Positions 18,197 to 26,524 of a stretch of 64,000 bases of DNA are shown piece by piece. Numbering within the stretch: position 1 is the first letter of the stretch; each line of letters opens with the position of its first letter. The position numbers were made by a program, and so were the translations under genes. Origin of the DNA: Rubripirellula tenax (GTDB lineage: Bacteria; Planctomycetota; Planctomycetia; Pirellulales; Pirellulaceae); contig NZ_SJPW01000002.1 in NCBI RefSeq assembly GCF_007860125.1, forward strand, positions 248,001-312,000, in the 5' to 3' direction. Below the pieces are notes generated by a model. That model ran no database searches. It had not been told where the DNA came from and saw only the letters and a list, made by a program, of their open reading frames with translations.

Positions 18197-18487
18197 CTAT
18201 TCGGGTTTGATCTCTTCCTTCACCTTTTGGATGAAGTGCGGAGATTTGCCGCCTTTGCTCAATTCTTCGGCTCGTTTTTGGGCGTCTTTCTTCTGGTCGA
18301 ATTCAAAGACGGCGACGCGTTTGAGGTTCTGGCTGAACACGCCCCAGTACAATCGCAATCGGACGTCCGCAGCGGCTTTTTTGGTCCGCTTGGAGGACTT
18401 CTTTTTGGTCTTCTGGTCTGTAATTAGCTTTTCGGCAGCTTCGGCCTCGGCAGCTTTTGCCTTGCGACTGACGACCTTGCGGGCCAT
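18197..18487 (-). CDS. Small basic conserved-type hypothetical protein
   Basis: 96 aa, very rich in Lys and Ala. Residues 1-40 are a disordered-looking basic/acidic tail (MARKVVSRKAKAAEAEAAEK, then KKKSSKRTKK). Residues 41-90 look folded: RLRLYWGVFSQNLKRVAVFEF, a predicted beta hairpin, followed by a charged helix (DQKKDAQKRAEELS). I do not recognise a named family. The basic tail suggests a nucleic-acid or ribosome partner, but that is inference. It has a clean ATG and sits alone, 376 bp from the hpf gene. Confidence 0.7.
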   Translation of the reverse strand: MARKVVSRKAKAAEAEAAEKLITDQKTKKKSSKRTKKAAADVRLRLYWGVFSQNLKRVAVFEFDQKKDAQKRAEELSKGGKSPHFIQKVKEEIKPE

Positions 18488-18863
18488 GGATCAAGCGGGG
18501 GGTTCGAGGAATGCGGATCCACAGAAATGGAATCGGTTCGTTCCCTAAGTTAGCATGCCGCCGGCGTTTTTGTCACGGGGAGGCTCTCGCGTGATCGAGC
18601 CGTGGATAACACGAGAGTCGCCGCCGCGACAAGTCGAGCGGCTGGATGCAGAATTTACCGCATTTTGTGACGTTCTTAGGGATCGCCGCGTCCGTAAAAA
18701 GTGGCGTGCCAGATAGTGCAAAAGGATCGCTATTCCTGGGCGACGATGTCGCTTATGCTTAATGAGAGAGAAAAAGGAGTTGTTCCGACTTGCCTCATTC
18801 GACTTTGCTTGAAGGGCAACCTGGGCAACTTGACGTTCAAATCACCGATGGAGTAGAGGCAAC
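18488..18863. other. Intergenic region upstream of hpf, with a possible leader ORF
   Basis: 376 bp between the divergent small basic gene and hpf. No RNA gene was recognised. A strong Shine-Dalgarno AAGGAG (18774-18779) stands 10 bases before a TTG at 18790. That TTG opens a 63-codon frame ending at 18981, which overlaps the start of hpf in another frame. The hpf ATG has its own GAGG four bases upstream. Confidence 0.6.
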
Positions 18864-19205
18864 ATGCAGGTCAACGTTTCGGCACGTCACGGCAGTTTGC
18901 AGCCCGGAGATCAACCGCTCATCGTCGAGAAGGTGGAAAAGCTCCGCCGACTATACGATCGGATCAATGCCATCGAAGTGACGATTGACCTGAAACAACT
19001 CGACAAGCCTTCGGTGGAAGTCATCGTTTCGGCAGAACACGCCGAGGATTGTTTGGCAACCGCAGAGGCCACCACCGTGATCGCGGCACTTGATGCAGTG
19101 ATCCCGAAAGTGGAGCAGCAACTACGCCGTTTAAAAGAAAAGAAGACTGGTCACCGAGCCACCGGACACAAGCATATCGATCCGGTCGTCGCTGACGAAG
19201 ATTGA
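18864..19205 (+). CDS. hpf: Ribosome hibernation promoting factor, short form (HPF/RaiA)
   Basis: 113 aa. The N-terminal part (MQVNVSARHGSL, VEKVEKLRRLYDRI, EVTIDLKQLDKPSVEVIVSAEH) matches the beta-alpha-beta-beta-beta-alpha fold of short HPF/YfiA, which binds the 30S decoding channel and stalls ribosomes in slow growth. There is no C-terminal dimerisation domain of long HPF; the tail is a short charged extension (GHRATGHKHIDPVVADED). As in proteobacteria it is followed by a ptsN-like gene, 132 bp downstream. Start supported by GAGG four bases upstream. Confidence 0.9.
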   Translation: MQVNVSARHGSLQPGDQPLIVEKVEKLRRLYDRINAIEVTIDLKQLDKPSVEVIVSAEHAEDCLATAEATTVIAALDAVIPKVEQQLRRLKEKKTGHRATGHKHIDPVVADED

Positions 19206-19337
19206 CATTTACCGCACGCTCTCTTAGTCCCAGCCCGATCGGGAACACAATCGGCCGTGTCTTGCCTTCGGATTCAATCCTTGGCAATACAGATTCGATG
19301 GGACGCCGGAGAGTCACAGACGAGGAATCGCCCCCCC

Positions 19338-19817
19338 ATGAAGTTCGCAGATTTTATTACGACCAAGGCCATTCGGGCCGAGCTCAAATCACAAACCAAA
19401 GACGCGGTCATCGAAGAACTGGTTCAAGCGCTGCTTGATGCCGGTGAAATCAATGCCGATCAACGTGACGACATCATTTCGTCGATCATGAAGCGGGAAG
19501 AACTCGGCAGCACCGGCATCGGCCGCGGTGTCGCAGTTCCCCACACGAAACACCCCAGCGTTCAAAAGCTAGTGGGTACTGTTGGCGTCAGCGAAAGCGG
19601 CGTCGATTTTGATTCGCTCGATGGAGAGCGTGTTCAGCTGTTCTTTTTGTTGATCAGCCCGCCCGAACGACCCGGCGATCACCTCCGCGCGCTCGAAAAT
19701 ATTTCACGTCAACTTCGCGACGATACGTTCTGTCGATTTTTGAAGCAGAGCAAGACGCCCGATGACATTCAGCAATTGCTGCAAGAAGCTGACGACAATC
19801 AGTTCGTGTCTGGCTAA
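19338..19817 (+). CDS. PTS EIIA domain protein (PtsN/fructose-type)
   Basis: The ATG at 19338 (MKFADFITT) gives 159 aa, the length of a single EIIA-Ntr/Fru domain. The phospho-accepting His69 is in GRGVAVPHTKHPS, followed by the typical PVQLFFLLISP-like strand (VQLFFLLISPPERPGDHL). It probably receives phosphate from HPr and acts as a regulator, since no EIIB or EIIC gene is nearby. GAGGA stands upstream, separated from the ATG by a spacer that ends in seven C residues. The stop overlaps the HPr start by one base (taatga), implying translational coupling. Confidence 0.9.
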   Translation: MKFADFITTKAIRAELKSQTKDAVIEELVQALLDAGEINADQRDDIISSIMKREELGSTGIGRGVAVPHTKHPSVQKLVGTVGVSESGVDFDSLDGERVQLFFLLISPPERPGDHLRALENISRQLRDDTFCRFLKQSKTPDDIQQLLQEADDNQFVSG

Positions 19818-20122
19818 TGAGTAACGACGCCTCACTCACCCGAATCGTGGTTGTCCGAAATGCCGAAGGGCTGCACGCCCGGCCGGCAGATTTGTTGGTC
19901 CGTTTGGCCAGCAAATATCAGGCGACCATCATGATTGGCAAAAACAGTGAATGGGTCGATTGTAAAAGCATCTTGTCGCTTTTGACGCTGGGTGCTTCGC
20001 AGGGGACGGAGCTTTCCGTCTCGGCTTCCGGTGATGACGCCGCGGATGCCATCGATTCAATCGCAGCACTGTTCGAGGCGGGATTCGACGACAATAACGG
20101 GACCAAAGGAGTTGATTCGTGA
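19817..20122 (+). CDS. ptsH: Phosphocarrier protein HPr
   Basis: 101 aa. The active-site His20 lies in AEGLHARPADLLV and the regulatory Ser51 in CKSILSLLTLG. Both sit five residues later than the classical His15 and Ser46, because of a short N-terminal extension. It relays phosphate from enzyme I to EIIA. Keeping the Ser suggests regulation by an HPr kinase/phosphorylase, which I do not see in this window. Its ATG overlaps the EIIA stop. A 236-bp gap follows before enzyme I. Confidence 0.95.
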   Translation: MSNDASLTRIVVVRNAEGLHARPADLLVRLASKYQATIMIGKNSEWVDCKSILSLLTLGASQGTELSVSASGDDAADAIDSIAALFEAGFDDNNGTKGVDS

Positions 20123-20358
20123 TCTCGAATCAGGAATTCGACATCGCGGGTCGTTGACGCATCGGCGCAGCTCATTGCTGGGCCTTGGTCTCTTCTAACC
20201 CTTACAACTTATCAAACGAAATACTTGATGGATTGCGTCACGAAAGCAGTGCTGCCTAGGCAGTTCCGCTCGCATGCAGATGCCGGGTTCGTTGCGGCTT
20301 GCCCGCGATGGAACAACGGTGTCGCCGATGCGCGTGCGTCTCGGTCTGTCCCACGACG

Positions 20359-22104
20359 ATGGTCGAACTGCAAGGTATCCCTGTCTCGCCAGGAGTCGCT
20401 ATCGGTCCGGCACTAGTGTTGGATGCGGATGGTTACCAAATTCCTCGCTCTATGCTGCCCGCCGAAGAGGCGGACCAGGAGTACGCGCGCCTGCAGACCG
20501 CCGTCGACGCCGTGTCGGCGCGATTGGAAAACAGCCGCTTAGAAACTTCCGCCGTGGCCGGCGAACACACCGGCGACATCTTCGCGGCCCAGTTGCAAAT
20601 GCTGCATGATCCGCGTTTGCATGCGGAACTGCGGCGTCGAATTTGCAACGAAAACCTAACGGCGGCGTATTCGGTCAATCGCGTCCTCCACAACTATGCC
20701 GCCGCGCTGCGTCGACTCTCCAACCCGATGTTGGCCGACCGCGCCGAAGACGTGCTGGATATCGAAAAGCAGCTGCTGCTAGAACTTGGCGCCGTCACTC
20801 GCGGGCCGATGTCGGAATTGACCGAGCCCGTGATCGTGCTCTCCCATGTTCTGACGCCCAGCGAAACAGCGAACTTGGATCGGCGCTACGTTCGCGGTTT
20901 CGCGACCGAAACCGGTGGCCCGGGCGGGCATACCGCCATCGTCGCCAAGGGTTTGGAATTGCCAGCCGTCGTCGGAATTGGCGCATTCATGGACCAAGTC
21001 GGCGCCGGCGACCGAGTCATCGTCGACGGGGATCGCGGCCGCGTCATCATCAATCCCGATGAAGAAACGCTCAAGAATTATCGCCAACGGCTCAAGCAAC
21101 GCAATTCTTTAAGCGAGCGATTGGCCGAACTTCGCGACCTGCCAGCCGAAACGGCCGATGGCGTTCGCATTCGACTGAGTGCCAATATCGAGTTCCCCTA
21201 CGAGACGGCCGCGGCACTCGAGCGTGGCGCCGATGGCATCGGACTGTATCGGACCGAGTTCCTTTACCTGTCCAGCGACGAAGAGCCCAGTGAAGAAGAT
21301 CACTACCGCGCCTACAGCGAAGTCGTTCGCGATATGGGCGGTCGACCCGTCGTGATTCGGACGCTGGATTTGGGCGCGGACAAGATGGGGCACCGACCGC
21401 TGACCGAACAAGAACACAATCCGTTCTTGGGTTTGCGAAGTATCCGATTGTCGCTGCGAAACCTAGATCTGTTCCGACCCCAACTGCGTGCGATCTTGCG
21501 AGCCGCGGTATACGGTGACGTTCGCGTGATGTTCCCGCTGATCACAACGATCGCCGAACTACGCCAAGCGCGCATGTTGCTGAACTTGGTCGCCGAAGAT
21601 TTGAATGACGCGGGCATTCCGTACCGCGGTGATATCCCGGTCGGCATGATGGTGGAAGTCCCCGCCGCCGTGATGATGCTCGACCATTTTGTTCGCGAAG
21701 TCGACTTCATTTCGATCGGGACCAACGACCTCGCCCAGTACACGTTGGCCGTCGACCGAAGCAACGAATCCGTAGCCGACCTTTACCAGTCAAGCGACCC
21801 GGCAGTGCTACGGCTGATCCGCCACTGTGTCCAGGTCGCGGATGAATCGAAAACGCCGCTGGCCGTATGTGGTGAAATGAGCAGCATGCCGGCGCGGGCA
21901 CTGTTGCTGTTGGGCATGGGTGTTCGCAACTTGAGTGTGCCGCCGTCGAGTTTGCCACGTGTCAAGAAAGCGATTCGCAGCGTCACGGTCCAACAGTGTT
22001 GTGAGATCGCCGAGCGCGTCATGAAGCTCGAAGCCGCCCGCGACGTGGATATGTATTTGCTCGACCGACTCGGCAGTTTGGTGCCCGAATTGGTTGTTAC
22101 TTAA
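20359..22104 (+). CDS. ptsI: PTS enzyme I (phosphoenolpyruvate-protein phosphotransferase)
   Basis: The start at 20359 (MVELQGIPVSPG) matches the family N-terminus; 581 aa. Phosphorylates HPr using PEP. Order: N-terminal HPr-binding helical domain with phosphohistidine His191 in TGGPGGHTAIVAKGLELPAVVG-type context, then the PEP-binding barrel with GIGLYRTEFLY, RTLDLGADKM, NPFLGLRSIR, MFPLITTIAELRQA, GMMVEVPAA, DFISIGTNDLAQY and the Cys of AVCGEMSS. There is no GAF domain, so it is EI-type rather than EI-Ntr. The residues before the active His (GGPGG) differ from the more common GGRTS. Confidence 0.95.
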   Translation: MVELQGIPVSPGVAIGPALVLDADGYQIPRSMLPAEEADQEYARLQTAVDAVSARLENSRLETSAVAGEHTGDIFAAQLQMLHDPRLHAELRRRICNENLTAAYSVNRVLHNYAAALRRLSNPMLADRAEDVLDIEKQLLLELGAVTRGPMSELTEPVIVLSHVLTPSETANLDRRYVRGFATETGGPGGHTAIVAKGLELPAVVGIGAFMDQVGAGDRVIVDGDRGRVIINPDEETLKNYRQRLKQRNSLSERLAELRDLPAETADGVRIRLSANIEFPYETAAALERGADGIGLYRTEFLYLSSDEEPSEEDHYRAYSEVVRDMGGRPVVIRTLDLGADKMGHRPLTEQEHNPFLGLRSIRLSLRNLDLFRPQLRAILRAAVYGDVRVMFPLITTIAELRQARMLLNLVAEDLNDAGIPYRGDIPVGMMVEVPAAVMMLDHFVREVDFISIGTNDLAQYTLAVDRSNESVADLYQSSDPAVLRLIRHCVQVADESKTPLAVCGEMSSMPARALLLLGMGVRNLSVPPSSLPRVKKAIRSVTVQQCCEIAERVMKLEAARDVDMYLLDRLGSLVPELVVT

Positions 22105-22130
22105 AACCCTAGCCTTTGAATCTTTGATTC

Positions 22131-22976
22131 GTGACCGAAACTTCCACCACCACCGATGAACTGACCAACGCAGGCGATGACTCGTCCGCGGCGATGTGCG
22201 CTCAGCAGCGCATTCGGTACCGGGTGCGGTTCGCAAAGACGGGATTGCTGCGTTGGATCGGTCATCAAGACATGATCCGATTGTGGGAACGGATCGCCCG
22301 TCGCGCCGACTTGAAACTGTCGATGACCGAAGGCTTCACACCCAAGCCGCGGTTCGTATTTCCGTCGGCGTTGGCGCTGGGCGCCGAGGGCGTCAACGAA
22401 GTCGTTGAGATCGAGTTGGCGGAATCGATCGCGCCCACCGAGATGCTCAATCGCTTGGTCCGCGACAACCAACCGGGGCTGTCGATCAACCGCGTTTCCC
22501 GATTGCCCGACGGTTTTGGCAAGGCCCAACTGATACGAACCGATTATCGCGTGTCTGCGCCGACCGGCGTGGATGGCCACGACGTGGTCATCAATTGGAA
22601 CCGGATCGGCGAATCGATCGACGCCCTGTTGTCAAAAGAATCGATCACGATCGAGCGAAAAAAGAAGGCCGTCACGCTGGTGGTCCAACAACAGATTCAC
22701 GAACTTCGCGTCGACGACGAATCGATCGTGTTGTCGTTGATCGCAACCAACTCTGCATCGCTGCGCCCCAACGATGTGTTAACGCTGCTTAGCCTTGACA
22801 ATTGGATCGACGGCGGAGCCACGATCACACGAACCAACGTCCACTTGGACAACGAATTTGAAACCAGCGATCTCGACGAGATCGCTACCCGTAAACAATC
22901 ACCGCCAGCGTCCATGCGATTGACGCAAACTTTGCAATCGCATCAAGCCGGCCCAACACCCGTAAGAGGTGCTTAA
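22131..22976 (+). CDS. DUF2344 / TIGR03936-type radical-SAM-linked protein
   Basis: GTG start at 22131; 281 aa. Conserved segments of the family are YRVRFAKTGLLRWIGHQDMIRLWERIARRA-like and MTEGFTPKPRFVFPSALALGAEG. In many bacteria this domain is fused or adjacent to a TIGR03960 radical SAM protein and next to RNase G/E. Here it stands alone and ends two bases before the RNase G/E start (TAA, cg, ATG), so the two are almost certainly co-translated. Its function is unknown; the recurrent link to RNase G points to RNA or ribosome metabolism (inference). About 60 C-terminal residues look unstructured. Confidence 0.85.
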   Translation: MTETSTTTDELTNAGDDSSAAMCAQQRIRYRVRFAKTGLLRWIGHQDMIRLWERIARRADLKLSMTEGFTPKPRFVFPSALALGAEGVNEVVEIELAESIAPTEMLNRLVRDNQPGLSINRVSRLPDGFGKAQLIRTDYRVSAPTGVDGHDVVINWNRIGESIDALLSKESITIERKKKAVTLVVQQQIHELRVDDESIVLSLIATNSASLRPNDVLTLLSLDNWIDGGATITRTNVHLDNEFETSDLDEIATRKQSPPASMRLTQTLQSHQAGPTPVRGA

Positions 22977-22978
22977 CG

Positions 22979-24583
22979 ATGAAAAAAGAAATGCTGATCA
23001 ATGTGCTGCAACCCGAAGAGTGCCGCATAGCCGTGTTGGAAAACAACCGGCTGGAAGAACTGTACATGGAACGCAAAAGCGTCGAAGCGTTTGCGGGCAA
23101 CATTTACCGCGGCAAAATCGTCAATCTTGAACCCAGTATCCAAGCGGCATTCGTCGACTTTGGCGTTGGTCGAAATGGATTCCTGCACATCAGCGATGTC
23201 GAACCCCAATACTTTCGCCAAGGCGGTTACGACCCTGCCGAAGTGATGCGTGAATCGGACGAGATGGCCGAAGTGGCCGCCAAGCGAGCTCGCGAATCTG
23301 GCCGTGGATCCAAGCACGCATTCAAGGGCGGTCGCCCTCGTGTCAAACCTCCGATTCAAGAAATTTTTCGACGCGGCGACGAAGTCTTGGTGCAAGTCAT
23401 CAAAGAAGGCATTGGTACCAAGGGGCCGACGCTTAGCACCTACATTTCGATCCCCGGTCGTTACTTGGTGTTGATGCCGTCGCTGCTTCGCGTCGGTGTC
23501 AGCCGCAAGATCGAAGACGAAGATGATCGCAAGCGATTGAAGCGATGCCTGTTGGCGCTCAACCCGCCCAAGGGACTCGGCTTCATCGTTCGTACCGCCG
23601 GAGCGGGTCGCAAAGAGAACGAACTCGAAAATGACCTCGAGTACTTGCTGCGACTTTGGAAAGCGATCGTCAAACGGATCAAGTCAACGACCGAACCGGG
23701 CGTGATCTACGAAGAAAGCGATCTGATCATCCGAACCATCCGGGACATCTACAGCGATGACATCGATCAAATTTTGGTCGACGAAAAAGAGTCGTACGAG
23801 AAGGCCCGTGACTTCTTGAAGATGTGCATGCCGCGAGTCGTCGAACGGCTGAAATTCTATGACAGCGACGTGCCACTGTTCCACAAGTACAAGTTGGAAC
23901 AAGAGATCGTGAAGATCAACACTCGCCAAGTTCAGTTGCGTGACGGCGGCTCGATCGTGATCGATCCCACCGAAGCGTTGGTTGCGATCGACGTCAACAG
24001 CGGCAATTTCCGCGGCAACGATTCGGCGGAAGAAAACGCTTTCCGACTGAATATGGCGGCGGCGAAAGAAATCGCGCGTCAATTACGACTGCGTGACCTT
24101 GGCGGCGTGATCGTCAATGACTTCATCGACATGCGCAAAGAAAGCCACCGCCGCAAAGTCGAACGCACTCTGCGGGATGCGATGGCGACGGACCGCGCGC
24201 GAACCAAAATCTTGCGGACGAGTCCGTTCGGTTTGATCGAGATGACCCGTCAACGGATTCGTCCGAGTCTGAAACGGAGCATTTACAACGATTGCCCTTG
24301 CTGCGAAGGACGCGGGTTGGTCAAGACGGCCGAGAGCATGTCGATCGAGGTGATCCGGACTTTGGCGCTTGCGTCGAAGAACACGCACATCGAACGGGTC
24401 ACGATCCGAGTCAACGATCAAGTCGCCGCGCACCTGAACAACCGCAAGCGTCGGGACGTCATGCTATTGGAAGACACCGGAAAGATGTCCGTACAGATTC
24501 TGGGCAGCGAAGCGCTCTACCCCGAACACCTCGAACTCGATTGCCGCGACAAAAACGGCGAACGCGTCGAGATCGATAGCTGA
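22979..24583 (+). CDS. rng: Ribonuclease G/E
   Basis: 534 aa, RNase G-sized, without the long C-terminal scaffold of E. coli RNase E. Endoribonuclease for rRNA 5' maturation and mRNA decay. An S1 domain ([22 protein letters not shown]) carries an extra ~50-residue basic insertion ([15 protein letters not shown] to [17 protein letters not shown]). RNase-H-like and catalytic motifs follow: [13 protein letters not shown] and [11 protein letters not shown], which contain the two Mg-binding Asp. The Zn-link is CPCCEGRG. Starts two bases after the DUF2344 gene. Confidence 0.95.
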   Translation: MKKEMLINVLQPEECRIAVLENNRLEELYMERKSVEAFAGNIYRGKIVNLEPSIQAAFVDFGVGRNGFLHISDVEPQYFRQGGYDPAEVMRESDEMAEVAAKRARESGRGSKHAFKGGRPRVKPPIQEIFRRGDEVLVQVIKEGIGTKGPTLSTYISIPGRYLVLMPSLLRVGVSRKIEDEDDRKRLKRCLLALNPPKGLGFIVRTAGAGRKENELENDLEYLLRLWKAIVKRIKSTTEPGVIYEESDLIIRTIRDIYSDDIDQILVDEKESYEKARDFLKMCMPRVVERLKFYDSDVPLFHKYKLEQEIVKINTRQVQLRDGGSIVIDPTEALVAIDVNSGNFRGNDSAEENAFRLNMAAAKEIARQLRLRDLGGVIVNDFIDMRKESHRRKVERTLRDAMATDRARTKILRTSPFGLIEMTRQRIRPSLKRSIYNDCPCCEGRGLVKTAESMSIEVIRTLALASKNTHIERVTIRVNDQVAAHLNNRKRRDVMLLEDTGKMSVQILGSEALYPEHLELDCRDKNGERVEIDS

Positions 24584-24603
24584 GGGAGGAGTTTACAGGC
24601 GTC

Positions 24604-24697
24604 AGGTTTCAGGCAACAGGATTTGCTTGGAACCGACGCTGCACCACCTCTACCTATTTGCTGTTTCCTAAAACCTGTCACCTGAAACCTGTTGCCT
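24604..24697. repeat. Imperfect inverted repeat between rng and pdxJ
   Basis: The left arm aggtttcaggcaacagg (24604-24620) is complementary to cctgtcacctgaaacct (24674-24690) at 15 of 17 positions. The same left region (24611-24623) also pairs with 24685-24697 at 12 of 13. The right arm ends nine bases before the pdxJ ATG, so folding could affect pdxJ initiation or end rng transcription. Confidence 0.7.
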
Positions 24698-24705
24698 ACT
24701 CCGCC

Positions 24706-25428
24706 ATGATCGAACTCGGCGTCAACATTGATCACGTCGCGACCGTGCGTCAGGCTCGGCGGACGTATGAACCCGATCCGGTCGTTGCCGCGGCGCTGGC
24801 CGAACAGGGTGGCGCCGACGGGATCACGTTTCACCTGCGCGAAGATCGACGTCACATTCAAGATCGCGACGTCGAGATCCTGAAAGCGACGGTGACAGTG
24901 AAGACGAATTTCGAGTTGGCGTGCGCCGACGAAGTCGTCGCGATCTGTTGTCGCACGCAACCGAATTGGGGATTGTTGGTACCCGAGAGTCGCGAAGAAG
25001 TGACGACCGAGGGTGGATTGAATGTGACCGGAGATGCGGGTCGCGTCAAAGCCGCCGTCGCACGATTGAAAGAAGCCGGTATTTTGGTGAGCCTATTCAT
25101 CGACCCGGATCTGGATCAGGTCCGCGCGTCTGCCGAATTGGGCGTCGACGCAGTCGAACTGCACACCGGGCCGTACGCGATCGCAGGTCGAGAAGATCAA
25201 AAACGAGAACTCGACCGTTTGGCCGCCGCTGGACGCGAGGTCACCGCCGCGGGCATGCGACTGCACGCCGGGCACGGGCTGAACTACATCAATGTTCGCG
25301 ACGTTGCGAAGCTGCCCGATATGATCGAGCTGAATATCGGCCACTCGATCGTCAGCCGGGCGGTCATGGTCGGCATGAAAGAGGCTGTTTCGGAGATGCG
25401 GCGAATTTTGGATCTTTGCGCGCCGTAG
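24706..25428 (+). CDS. pdxJ: Pyridoxine 5'-phosphate synthase
   Basis: The start at 24706 ([18 protein letters not shown]) matches the family; 240 aa. Condenses 1-deoxyxylulose 5-phosphate with 3-amino-2-oxopropyl phosphate, the last ring-forming step of DXP-dependent vitamin B6 synthesis. Signature segments are all present: [36 protein letters not shown]-like [49 protein letters not shown], and [12 protein letters not shown]. The upstream region contains inverted repeats close to the start codon. Confidence 0.96.
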   Translation: MIELGVNIDHVATVRQARRTYEPDPVVAAALAEQGGADGITFHLREDRRHIQDRDVEILKATVTVKTNFELACADEVVAICCRTQPNWGLLVPESREEVTTEGGLNVTGDAGRVKAAVARLKEAGILVSLFIDPDLDQVRASAELGVDAVELHTGPYAIAGREDQKRELDRLAAAGREVTAAGMRLHAGHGLNYINVRDVAKLPDMIELNIGHSIVSRAVMVGMKEAVSEMRRILDLCAP

Positions 25429-25460
25429 GTTAGACCAGTCCTTTAACCAAGAAACGTTTG

Positions 25461-26411
25461 ATGATGACACGACTTTCGATTCCATTGGGACTGTTGATTG
25501 CTTTCGGTTCGTCCGCGATCGCGGAAGAGAAGCGTGTTGGCGAACGTCGAGCACCGGCGCCGACAGTTTCAAGTGATCAGCTGCGGGGGATTTTCTTTGA
25601 CGACCTGAGCGAGGCAATACGAGGCGAGCGACCATTGCTGTCGACGCTTCGCAAGTCAGCCGAAGCGATGCAATCGAAGGCCGCATCGAAAGTCGCCAGC
25701 AGCGATGGCGAGCCGACCAACGATACGTGGTCGCGATTGATTTCACCGGTATCGTTGGAGGACGAGGTGAAACGAGTCCGTCTGCATTTCGATTCGATCG
25801 TCACAACGCCCGGCGCGTTCAACAGCGGTGGATATCAAGATGCTCGTTTGGATCTGACCGTTTTGGCGACACTGTTTGCCATCATCCACGAACACTCCGC
25901 GGACGTTCGGTGGAAGAGCGACGCACCCGCCGCCCGTGACCTGTTGGCCAGAACAGCATTCAACTGCAAAGCCGGTTCGACGCAAGTGTTCAACGAGGCA
26001 AAATTACGCAAGGCCGACTTGCAGGACTTGGTGTCGGGCACGGGGCTGAACTCTCGCGATGCCGAACCCGAAAACGTATGGACTGAAATCGCGGACCGTT
26101 CGCCGTTGATGGAATACGCCGAGCGGTTGATCGGATCTCTGGAAGGGAACAGTCGCGACGCGGCGGCGATCGCCGAGAATGTTGACGCCGTTCGTCGAGA
26201 CGCAGAACTGATTTCGGCGCTGGGCGAAGTGTTGACCAAAGAAGGAATGGACGAAGCCGACGACGATGACTACGCCAACCTGAGCCGGGCGATGATCAGC
26301 GAGTCCAAGCAAGTCGTCGCGGCGATCGAACGAGCGGATTTCGACGGAGCCCGTTCGGGCGTTAGTCTGATCCGCGGGCGCTGCGATGCTTGCCACGAGC
26401 AATACAGGTAA
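25461..26411 (+). CDS. Exported protein with C-terminal CXXCH haem site (cytochrome c'-like)
   Basis: The ATG at 25461 gives 316 aa with a signal peptide (MMTRLSIPLGLLIAFGSSAIA). The protein is mostly helical, with several amphipathic helices. The only haem-binding motif is Cys308-Asp-Ala-Cys311-His312, five residues from the C-terminus, in a final helix. A C-terminal CXXCH on the last helix is the hallmark of four-helix-bundle cytochromes c' and c556. The protein is about twice the family length, and a related four-helix unit may precede the haem domain. Probable periplasmic electron carrier or gas sensor (inference). Its stop lies in a 16-bp duplication. Confidence 0.65.
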   Translation: MMTRLSIPLGLLIAFGSSAIAEEKRVGERRAPAPTVSSDQLRGIFFDDLSEAIRGERPLLSTLRKSAEAMQSKAASKVASSDGEPTNDTWSRLISPVSLEDEVKRVRLHFDSIVTTPGAFNSGGYQDARLDLTVLATLFAIIHEHSADVRWKSDAPAARDLLARTAFNCKAGSTQVFNEAKLRKADLQDLVSGTGLNSRDAEPENVWTEIADRSPLMEYAERLIGSLEGNSRDAAAIAENVDAVRRDAELISALGEVLTKEGMDEADDDDYANLSRAMISESKQVVAAIERADFDGARSGVSLIRGRCDACHEQYR

Positions 26412-26431
26412 CCCGCAATACAGGTAACCCG
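26400..26431. repeat. Perfect 16-bp tandem duplication across the stop codon
   Basis: Two identical copies of caatacaggtaacccg. The first contains the TAA stop (26409-26411) of the cytochrome c'-like gene and the second repeats it out of frame. Confidence 0.97.
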
Positions 26432-26524
26432 ACGCGAATCGCAGACAGTATCGATCAGGGGCCGTTTACGAAGTAGAATACGGATCGATCCCGCGAACCC
26501 GATTCTCTTCCCTCGTCGTCCAAA

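Noticed and set aside
18699-18722. Sigma-54-like sequence (tggcgtgccagatagtgca) before hpf
   Set aside because: GG and GC elements are 13 bases apart rather than the required 10, so it does not fit a -24/-12 promoter.
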